Assembly (NCBI GenBank): GCA_030425945.1
Contig: JAUHZL010000064.1
Span: 1 to 10,186 of the forward strand
Direction of reading: 5' to 3'
Length of the DNA: 10,186 nt
From: Alphaproteobacteria bacterium
GTDB taxonomy: Bacteria; Pseudomonadota; Alphaproteobacteria; Rhodobacterales; Rhodobacteraceae
The notes under the pieces were generated by a model. The model searched no databases and was not told the DNA's origin. It worked only from the letters and a program-made list of their open reading frames with translations. Position numbers and translations under genes: made by a program. Below are positions 1 to 4,724 of the stretch, one piece after another. Positions within the stretch are counted from its first letter, which is position 1; the number at the start of each line of letters is the position of its first letter.

Positions 1-2
1 GT

Positions 3-8
3 CTCCTT
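3..8 (-). promoter_or_regulatory. Ribosome binding site of the next gene (probably tsf)
   Basis: The minus strand reads AAGGAG here, a near-perfect Shine-Dalgarno sequence two bases from the window edge, with no coding region on that strand between rpsB and this point. A start codon would fall just outside the window. In most bacteria rpsB is followed by tsf (elongation factor Ts), so this is probably the tsf ribosome binding site. The motif is seen directly; the identity of the gene is inferred from conserved gene order. Confidence 0.5.
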
Positions 9-16
9 GAACATGT

Positions 17-37
17 GACGGGCGCGATGTGCCCGTC
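17..37 (-). other. Stem-loop just before the downstream (tsf) ribosome binding site
   Basis: GACGGGC (17-23) and GCCCGTC (31-37) form a perfect 7-bp stem with a 7-nt loop. In the minus-strand transcript it lies in the rpsB-tsf spacer, 8 bases before the Shine-Dalgarno sequence. It could tune translation of the downstream gene or protect processed mRNA ends. No U-tract follows, so it does not look like an intrinsic terminator. Confidence 0.35.
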
Positions 38-61
38 CAAAGTCTCATTTCCATGACAGGA

Positions 62-82
62 CCGGGCCCGCGCGGGGCCCGG
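62..82 (-). terminator. GC-rich stem-loop after rpsB, possible weak terminator or attenuator
   Basis: CCGGGCCC (62-69) and GGGCCCGG (75-82) form a perfect 8-bp GC-only stem around a 5-nt loop, 25 bases past the rpsB stop codon on the minus strand. No run of U follows, so full termination is unlikely. A partial terminator or processing hairpin that lowers expression of the downstream gene relative to rpsB is plausible. The stem is seen; the function is inference. Confidence 0.35.
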
Positions 83-107
83 CCTCGATCGGTGCAGGCT
101 GGGGGCC

Positions 108-878
108 TCAGGCCTCGGCGGCGTCGCTTTCGAGCGCCTCTTCGGCCAGACCGGCCTCGAGCTCACCGAGGTCCACACCGGCGGCGTCCATCTGCGCGGT
201 CATGCCGTCGAGGGCCGCGCGCGACACCAGATCGCAATAGAGCGCGATGGCGCGGGCCGCGTCGTCGTTGCCCGGGATGATGTAGTCCACGCCGTCCGGC
301 GAGCAGTTCGAGTCGACCACGGCCACGACCGGGATGCCCAGCTTCTTGGCTTCGAGGATCGCGAGGTCTTCCTTGTTCACGTCGATGATGAACAGCATGT
401 CCGGCACGCCGCCCATCTCGCGGATGCCGCCCAGCGAGGCCTGCAGCTTGGCCTGGTCCCGCTCCATCCCGAGGCGCTCTTTCTTGGTGAGGCCCTCGGC
501 GCCGGTCGCCATCAGCTCGTCGATTTCCTTCAGACGGCGGATCGAGTTCGACACGGTCTGCCAGTTGGTCAGCGTGCCGCCCAGCCAGCGGTGGTTCATG
601 TAGTACTGTGCGCAGCGCTCAGCGGCTTCGGCGACCGGGCCCTGGGCCTGACGCTTGGTGCCGACGAACAGGATGCGGCCGCCCTTGGCGACGGTGTCGC
701 GGATGGCCTTGAGCGCCTGGTCGACCAGCGGCAGGGTCTGGGTCAGGTCGAAGATGTGGATGCCGTTCTTGGCGCCGTAGATGTAGGGCGCCATGCGCGG
801 GTTCCAGCGCTGGGTCTGGTGGCCGAAGTGCACACCAGCTTCGAGCAACTGGCGAAGATTGACGTCAGGAAGCGCCAT
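108..878 (-). CDS. rpsB: 30S ribosomal protein S2
   Basis: This encodes S2, the protein that joins the small ribosomal subunit late and sits between its head and body, helping S1 to bind. The 256-residue product has the normal bacterial length. The N-terminal S2 signature is present (VHFGHQTQRWNPRM, residues 16-29), as are the HRWLGGTLTNWQT segment and the second signature around PDMLFIIDVNKEDLAILEAK. The acidic, alanine-rich tail (residues 238-256) is typical of alphaproteobacterial S2. The ATG at 878 is preceded on the minus strand by GGAAAGGA with 7 bases of spacing, which supports this start. Its own promoter should lie between 879 and about 990, after the hairpin ending the TetR gene; I could not pick a convincing -35/-10 pair. 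The gene is probably cotranscribed with tsf to the left. S2 commonly represses its own mRNA in enterobacteria; whether that holds here cannot be seen. Confidence 0.98.
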   Translation of the reverse strand: MALPDVNLRQLLEAGVHFGHQTQRWNPRMAPYIYGAKNGIHIFDLTQTLPLVDQALKAIRDTVAKGGRILFVGTKRQAQGPVAEAAERCAQYYMNHRWLGGTLTNWQTVSNSIRRLKEIDELMATGAEGLTKKERLGMERDQAKLQASLGGIREMGGVPDMLFIIDVNKEDLAILEAKKLGIPVVAVVDSNCSPDGVDYIIPGNDDAARAIALYCDLVSRAALDGMTAQMDAAGVDLGELEAGLAEEALESDAAEA

Positions 879-919
879 GTCCGTATCCTTTCCGGTTTAC
901 GCCTCGACGGGACCGTTCA

Positions 920-933
920 GATCCAGGTGGATC
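920..933. repeat. Short perfect inverted repeat in the rpsB leader
   Basis: GATCCA, a 2-base centre and TGGATC form a 14-bp inverted repeat 42-55 bases upstream of the rpsB start codon. It could be part of a leader RNA structure used for S2 autoregulation, or a protein-binding site. An inverted repeat of this size can also arise by chance in 150 bases of sequence, so the call is weak. Confidence 0.2.
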
Positions 934-990
934 AACCGGCGGACATGGCGGGATGTCTCCCCGCGCAGGCCCAGGCCCCGTCTGTGAAGT

Positions 991-1019
991 GGGGGCGCTT
1001 TACGGCAAAGCGCGCCCCC
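991..1019 (-). terminator. Hairpin terminator of the TetR-family gene
   Basis: GGGGG-CGCTTT (991-1001) pairs with AAAGCG (1007-1012) and CCCCC (1015-1019), leaving a 5-nt loop and a two-base bulge (1013-1014). This gives a strong 11-bp stem, 9 bases after the TetR stop codon on the minus strand. The expected U-run is missing on both strands, as is common in GC-rich alphaproteobacteria. Position and stem strength support a terminator that separates the TetR gene from rpsB. Confidence 0.45.
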
Positions 1020-1028
1020 CTGCAAGTC

Positions 1029-1994
1029 TCAACTGTCCCGGGAACGGAACCCGGCCAGGAACCGTCCCAGCAGGCCCTTGGGCGCCTCCGGTTCCGACTT
1101 CACGCCGAGCCCGGGCTTGCCGCGCGGATCGACCGGGGCGACGCCCGGACGCGGCGGCAGGTCGCCCTTCTCGGTCGCCCGGTCGGCCAGGCTGCGGGCC
1201 CGCGCGATCTGCGCCAGCGCGGCAGCGGACGGGGCATCCTGCGGCAGCGCGCGCGGCGGCAGCGTGGCCTTGGCCAGCGGCGGACGCACCGGTGGGCGCT
1301 CCAGCGGCGGCAGGGCGGCGGGCCGTTCGACCGGCGCATCAAGCGGCGGCGTGACCCGGACCGGTTCCGGCAGCGTCTCGGCGACCGGCGCGGCGGCGGG
1401 TTCGGCCCAGAAGCCGTCGAGCAGGTCGTGGACCCCGGCCCGGCCCGCTTCCAGCACCTTGGCGCGGCCCGGACCGGTGCGCTGTGCCGACGCCATCACG
1501 ACGCTGCCGACGGCCAGCGCCAGCGTGGCGTGCACGATCGCGTCGTCATGGTGCACGCTCATCCCGCGCGCCATCTCGACCCGCACCGCGTGCTGCACCG
1601 CTTCATGCGTCGCGCGCGCCTCGTCCGTGCCGCGCGAGACGTCGACGGCAAGGCCCGCCAACGTGCAGGTGCGCGCCGTCGGCGTCGCGTTGTTGGCGAG
1701 GTAGCTCTCGAAGACCCCGCGCATTTCGGACAGCAGCCCGGCCGGGTCCTGCGACACCCGCCGCTCGAGCGCCAGCAGCAGCGGCGTCTCCTGGTGGAGC
1801 GCGGCGAGGAAGATGTCCTCCTTCGATTTGAAGTGCGCGTAGAACGCCCCGCGGGTCATCCCGGCCCGCTGCATCACCTCGTCGATCCCGACATTGTCCG
1901 GCCCCCGGTCCCGGAACAACGGCGCAGCTTTCCCCAGAAGTTTCTTTCGAATCCGCGCGTTATGCGCGTGCTTTCGACTCTCCTGCTTATCCAT
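1029..1994 (-). CDS. TetR/AcrR-family transcriptional regulator with proline-rich C-terminal extension
   Basis: This 321-residue protein starts with a TetR-type DNA-binding domain. The helix-turn-helix lies at about residues 33-62, with the family hallmark GMTRGAFYAHFKSKEDIF at 45-62. A helical ligand/dimer region follows to about residue 196, where an ordinary TetR protein (about 190-210 residues) would end. Here about 120 further residues follow. They are rich in Pro, Ala and Arg (for example ERPAALPPLERPPVRPPL), contain one probable helix near 256-275, and end in an amphipathic stretch, KGLLGRFLAGFRSRDS. The extension is in frame with no sign of a frameshift. I chose the ATG at 1994 because the helical domain begins shortly after it; an in-frame ATG at 2006 adds only four residues, and neither has a strong ribosome binding site. 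The open frame continues far upstream, but there it is antisense to psuK. The gene diverges from psuK-psuG, which with the palindrome at 2031-2052 suggests it represses that operon and itself. The ligand is unknown. Confidence 0.88.
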   Translation of the reverse strand: MDKQESRKHAHNARIRKKLLGKAAPLFRDRGPDNVGIDEVMQRAGMTRGAFYAHFKSKEDIFLAALHQETPLLLALERRVSQDPAGLLSEMRGVFESYLANNATPTARTCTLAGLAVDVSRGTDEARATHEAVQHAVRVEMARGMSVHHDDAIVHATLALAVGSVVMASAQRTGPGRAKVLEAGRAGVHDLLDGFWAEPAAAPVAETLPEPVRVTPPLDAPVERPAALPPLERPPVRPPLAKATLPPRALPQDAPSAAALAQIARARSLADRATEKGDLPPRPGVAPVDPRGKPGLGVKSEPEAPKGLLGRFLAGFRSRDS

Positions 1995-2024
1995 GACAGA
2001 CACCATATTTATGACAGCAGCTTC

Positions 2025-2031
2025 GTATAAC
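2025..2031. promoter_or_regulatory. Possible shared -10 region for divergent TetR and psuK promoters
   Basis: The heptamer GTATAAC reads TATAAC on the plus strand (2026-2031) and TTATAC on the minus strand (2025-2030), so either strand offers a reasonable sigma-70 -10 box in the most AT-rich part of the gap between the two divergent genes. I find no good -35 element at 16-18 bp for either direction, which would fit an activated or weak promoter. It abuts the palindrome at 2031-2052, so a repressor bound there would block both promoters. This is a pattern-based guess only. Confidence 0.25.
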
Positions 2032-2052
2032 ATGATTCGCGCCCGAGTCATG
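2031..2052. promoter_or_regulatory. 22-bp near-palindrome, candidate TetR operator
   Basis: The arms are CATGATTCG (2031-2039) and CGAGTCATG (2044-2052). Nine of the eleven base pairs across the full 22 bp are symmetric, with CATGA/TCATG ends and a central GC step. TetR-family dimers typically bind palindromes of this size in the gap between their own gene and the divergent target. It touches the possible -10 boxes at 2025-2031 and lies 37 bases from the TetR start codon and 48 bases from the psuK start codon. The symmetry is seen; the binding protein is inferred from position. Confidence 0.5.
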
Positions 2053-2057
2053 CAGAA

Positions 2058-2083
2058 CGGCACTGGACCGGTTGCCGGTGCCG
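2058..2083 (+). promoter_or_regulatory. Stem-loop in the psuK leader
   Basis: CGGCACTGG (2058-2066) pairs with CCGGTGCCG (2075-2083) through nine pairs, one of them G-U, around an 8-nt loop. The stem ends 16 bases before the psuK ATG, which has no clear Shine-Dalgarno sequence. The hairpin may affect translation or mRNA stability of psuK-psuG. There is no U-run, so it is not an intrinsic terminator. Confidence 0.3.
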
Positions 2084-2099
2084 TGGCAGAGCCGGACGC

Positions 2100-2990
2100 A
2101 TGACTGGCAAACCCGACATTCTCTGCATCGGATCCGTCCTTTGGGATGTGGTCGGCCGCGCGCCGGTGCGCATGAAGGCGGGCCATGACGTGCCCGGCCG
2201 GATCACCGTCCTGCCCGGCGGCGTCGCGATGAACGTGGCGATGACGCTGGCGCGGTTCGGGATGCGCCCGGCGCTGCTGACCGCGGTCGGCCGGGATGCC
2301 TCCGGCGAGCAGCTGCTGGCCGAGGCGCAGCGTCTCGGCCTCGACACCGCCCATGTGCACCGGGGCGACGCGGCGACCGACCGCTACATGGCCATCGAGG
2401 GCTCGAACGGGCTGGTGGCGGCCATTGCCGACGCGCACGGGCTGGAGGCCGCCGGGGACGCCATCCTCGCACCCCTCGACACCGGGCCGCTCGGCACCGC
2501 TGCCGCGCCCTGGGAGGGGCTGATCGCGCTCGACGGCAACCTGACCGAGGCGCTGCTGGCCGACATCGCCCACCGCCCGTCCTTCGCCCGCGCCGATCTC
2601 CGGATCGCTCCGGCCTCGCCGGGCAAGGTGCGCCGCCTGCTGCCGCTGCTGCGCCACCGGGGCGCGACGCTCTACATGAACCTGATCGAGGCGAACCTGA
2701 TGCTGGGTGCGCATCACGAGTCGACCGAGCGCGCCGCCGAGGCGCTGCTGGCCGCGGGCGCGAACCGCGTGCTGGTGACCGATGGCGCGAACCCGGCCAG
2801 CCTTGCCGCCGCGCACGACATCCGCACCAAGGCCCCGCCCGCCGTCACCGTGCGCCGTGTGACCGGCGCTGGCGATACCTTCATGGCCGCGCATATCTCC
2901 GCGGAATATCATGGAAAACCGCCGGAAGACGCGCTCGATGCGGCGCTGGAAGCGGCGGCCCGCTACATCTCGACGGAGGACCTGCCGTGA
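2100..2990 (+). CDS. psuK: PfkB-family carbohydrate kinase, probable pseudouridine kinase
   Basis: This probably phosphorylates pseudouridine at the 5' hydroxyl with ATP to give pseudouridine 5'-phosphate, the first of two cytoplasmic steps of pseudouridine breakdown. The 296-residue protein is a normal-sized PfkB/ribokinase-fold enzyme. The glycine-rich sugar-binding segment is at about 39-54 (PGGVAMNVAMTLARFG). The C-terminal PfkB signature VTGAGDTFMAAHI spans 254-266, with GAGD forming the anion hole and D259 the catalytic base. An N-x-x-E motif (N194, E197) is also present. Sequence alone does not separate PsuK from other PfkB sugar or nucleoside kinases. The specific call rests on the partner: its TGA overlaps the GTG start of psuG in GTGA, so the two are translationally coupled. 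The ATG at 2100 is the only sensible start, as the core fold (DILCIGSVLWDVVG) begins six residues later. The ribosome binding site is weak. Regulation by the divergent TetR protein is likely but not shown. Confidence 0.88.
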   Translation: MTGKPDILCIGSVLWDVVGRAPVRMKAGHDVPGRITVLPGGVAMNVAMTLARFGMRPALLTAVGRDASGEQLLAEAQRLGLDTAHVHRGDAATDRYMAIEGSNGLVAAIADAHGLEAAGDAILAPLDTGPLGTAAAPWEGLIALDGNLTEALLADIAHRPSFARADLRIAPASPGKVRRLLPLLRHRGATLYMNLIEANLMLGAHHESTERAAEALLAAGANRVLVTDGANPASLAAAHDIRTKAPPAVTVRRVTGAGDTFMAAHISAEYHGKPPEDALDAALEAAARYISTEDLP

Positions 2991-3916
2991 CCGCCCTGCC
3001 CCTTCAGATGTCGTCCGAGGTGGCCACCGCCCGCGCCGAAGGCCGCCCGCTGGTGGCGCTCGAGTCGACGATCATCACCCACGGGATGCCGTTTCCGCAG
3101 AACCTCGAGACCGCGCGCCGGGTCGAGGCGGCCGTGACTGAAGGCGGCGCCGTACCCGCCACCATCGCCGTTCTCGACGGAACACTTCACATCGGCCTCG
3201 ACCCGGAGCGGCTTGAAACGCTTGCCAAAACGCCGGAGGCGCTGAAGCTCAGCCGGGCCGACATGGCGGTGGCGATGGCCCGGGGGCAGACCGGGGCGAC
3301 CACCGTGGCCGCCACGATGATCGCCGCGCGAGCGGCCGGGATCGGGGTCTTCGCCACCGGCGGCATCGGCGGGGTGCATCGTGGCGCCGAGCTCAATTTC
3401 GATATTTCCGCGGATCTTCAAGAGCTTGCACAGACCCCCGTCACCGTCGTGGCAGCCGGGGCGAAGGCGATCCTTGACCTGCCGAAGACGCTGGAAGCGC
3501 TTGAAACCCTTGGTGTTCCGGTCCTCTGCTACCGCAGCGACGCGTTCCCGGCCTTCTGGATGACCGACAGCGGCCTGCCCGCCCCGGTCCGGGTCGAGAC
3601 CGCCGACGAGATCGCGCGCGCCCACGCGATGCGGGAAGCGCTCGGCCTGCCGGGCGGGCAACTCGTCGCGAACCCGATCCCCAAGGCCGACGCCCTGCCC
3701 GCCGAGCTGATCCTGCCGGTCATCGACGCCGCCCTCGCCGAGGCCGCCGCGCAGGGCATCGCCGCAAAGGCCGTGACGCCCTTCCTGCTGGCGCGCATCT
3801 TCGAGGCGACCGGCGGCCGTTCGCTGACCGCGAACATCGCGCTGGTGCTGAACAACGCCCGCCTCGCCGCCGCGATCGCCTGCGAACTGGGCGCCACGCC
3901 CCCTGCGACGCCCTGA
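2987..3916 (+). CDS. psuG: Pseudouridine-5'-phosphate glycosidase
   Basis: This cleaves the C-C glycosidic bond of pseudouridine 5'-phosphate to uracil and ribose 5-phosphate, the second step after PsuK. The 309-residue protein has normal length and shows the family's characteristic blocks: ALESTIITHGMP (24-35), GATTVAATM (103-111), GIGVFATGGIGGVHRGA (118-134), ISADL (140-144) and GAKAILDLPKTLEALETLGVPV (158-179). Residues E26, K87, D143 and K160 match by spacing what I recall as the catalytic and metal-binding residues of the E. coli enzyme (E31, K93, D149, K166), so it should be active. It starts at GTG 2987, overlapping the end of psuK by four bases. No pseudouridine transporter is encoded in the window. 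In some organisms the kinase and glycosidase are fused; here they are separate. Confidence 0.96.
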   Translation: MTALPLQMSSEVATARAEGRPLVALESTIITHGMPFPQNLETARRVEAAVTEGGAVPATIAVLDGTLHIGLDPERLETLAKTPEALKLSRADMAVAMARGQTGATTVAATMIAARAAGIGVFATGGIGGVHRGAELNFDISADLQELAQTPVTVVAAGAKAILDLPKTLEALETLGVPVLCYRSDAFPAFWMTDSGLPAPVRVETADEIARAHAMREALGLPGGQLVANPIPKADALPAELILPVIDAALAEAAAQGIAAKAVTPFLLARIFEATGGRSLTANIALVLNNARLAAAIACELGATPPATP

Positions 3917-3931
3917 ACAGTCCCCGACGCC

Positions 3932-3960
3932 TTGTTTGCGGCCCGTGGCATACCTAATAC
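3932..3960 (+). promoter_or_regulatory. Candidate sigma-70 promoter for the DUF502 gene
   Basis: TTGTTT (3932-3937) and TAATAC (3955-3960) are separated by exactly 17 bp in the gap after psuG. Each box matches the consensus at only three of six positions, but the spacing is ideal and the gap is AT-rich for this genome. Transcription would begin near 3967, about 20 bases before the TTG start codon. This would give the DUF502 gene expression independent of psuK-psuG. Confidence 0.3.
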
Positions 3961-3972
3961 CAAGTCACGGGC
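3941..3972. repeat. Inverted repeat between psuG and the DUF502 gene
   Basis: GCCCGTG (3941-3947) and CACGGGC (3966-3972) are perfect 7-bp arms flanking 18 bases that include the candidate -10 box. As RNA it could be the 3' hairpin of psuK-psuG, although there is no U-run; as DNA it could be an operator on the DUF502 promoter. The two readings cannot be separated from sequence alone. Confidence 0.3.
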
Positions 3973-3987
3973 TGGAGTGACGAACCC

Positions 3988-4683
3988 TTGAAGCTGGATA
4001 CCGAACCGCCACCGCCGAAACGCGGTCTTCTGGGCGCTCTCAGGAACAACTTCCTGACGGGTCTCATCGTGATCGCGCCAATCGGCGTGACGATCTGGCT
4101 GATCTGGACCATCACCGGCTGGATCGACGGCTTCGTGCTGCCGTTCATCCCCTCGGCCTACAACCCCGCGCTGCTGATCGAGCATTACTTCGACCTGACG
4201 ATCGACATTCGCGGTCTCGGCGTCGTGGTGTTCCTGATCTTCACCTTCGTCGTCGGCTGGATCGCCAAAGGCCTGATCGGCCGTTCGCTGATCGCCTGGG
4301 CCGAGCGCCTTGTCCTCAGCCTGCCGGTGGTCCGCTCGGTCTATTCCGGCCTGAAGCAGATCACCGAGACGGTGCTGGCGCAGGGCGAGGCCAGCTTCGA
4401 GAAGGCCTGCCTCGTCGAGTATCCCCGTCGCGGGATCTGGGCCATCGCCTTCATCTCGTCGAACGCCAAGGGCGAGATCGCCGAGCGTGCCAACACGCCG
4501 ATGGTGTCGGTCTTCATGCCGACCACGCCGAACCCGACCTCGGGCTTCCTGCTCTTCGTGCCGCGCGAGGATATCATCGTGCTGGACATGAGCATCGAGG
4601 ACGCAGCCAAACTGGTCATCTCGGCCGGTCTCGTCTACCCGAACGGCGAGAAGAAACCGCCCGAGCCGCGGGCCATCGGCTGA
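3988..4683 (+). CDS. DUF502 family inner-membrane protein
   Basis: This 231-residue integral membrane protein belongs to DUF502 (PF04367), whose biochemical role I do not know. After a short charged, proline-rich N-terminus it has a first hydrophobic segment at about 22-44 (FLTGLIVIAPIGVTIWLIW), a loop of about 30 residues, and a second at about 74-96 (IRGLGVVVFLIFTFVVGW). A soluble C-terminal domain then carries the family blocks PVVRSVYSGLKQITETVL (113-130) and MPTTPNPTSGFLLFVP (177-192). The start is the rare codon TTG at 3988, chosen because GGAG at 3974-3977 lies 10 bases upstream and no in-frame ATG or GTG precedes the conserved region. The gene lies 71 bp after psuG with a possible promoter of its own, so cotranscription with psuK-psuG is uncertain. 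It converges on the solute-binding protein gene, with a shared terminator between them. Confidence 0.9.
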   Translation: MKLDTEPPPPKRGLLGALRNNFLTGLIVIAPIGVTIWLIWTITGWIDGFVLPFIPSAYNPALLIEHYFDLTIDIRGLGVVVFLIFTFVVGWIAKGLIGRSLIAWAERLVLSLPVVRSVYSGLKQITETVLAQGEASFEKACLVEYPRRGIWAIAFISSNAKGEIAERANTPMVSVFMPTTPNPTSGFLLFVPREDIIVLDMSIEDAAKLVISAGLVYPNGEKKPPEPRAIG

Positions 4684-4691
4684 AACGAAGC

Positions 4692-4711
4692 GCGGGGCCC
4701 GAAGGCCCCGC
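4692..4711. terminator. Bidirectional hairpin terminator between convergent genes
   Basis: GCGGGGCC (4692-4699) and GGCCCCGC (4704-4711) form a perfect 8-bp stem with a 4-nt loop. On the minus strand the loop reads C-UUCG-G, an exceptionally stable tetraloop, followed by GCGCTTCGTTTC, which is modestly U-rich. The stem lies 8 bases after the DUF502 stop codon and 13 bases after the stop codon of the solute-binding protein gene, so it can serve both. It should be stronger for the minus-strand transcript. Confidence 0.7.
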
Positions 4712-4724
4712 ACCGGGCTCTGTC

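Noticed and set aside
591..2030. Long plus-strand open frame of 479 codons
   Set aside because: It is antisense to rpsB and the TetR gene, has the low-complexity Arg/Gly/His-rich composition of a shadow frame in GC-rich DNA, and resembles no family.
1995..2912. Upstream extension of the TetR reading frame into a 627-residue protein
   Set aside because: The added 306 residues are antisense to psuK and have shadow-frame composition. The TetR domain begins right after the ATG at 1994.
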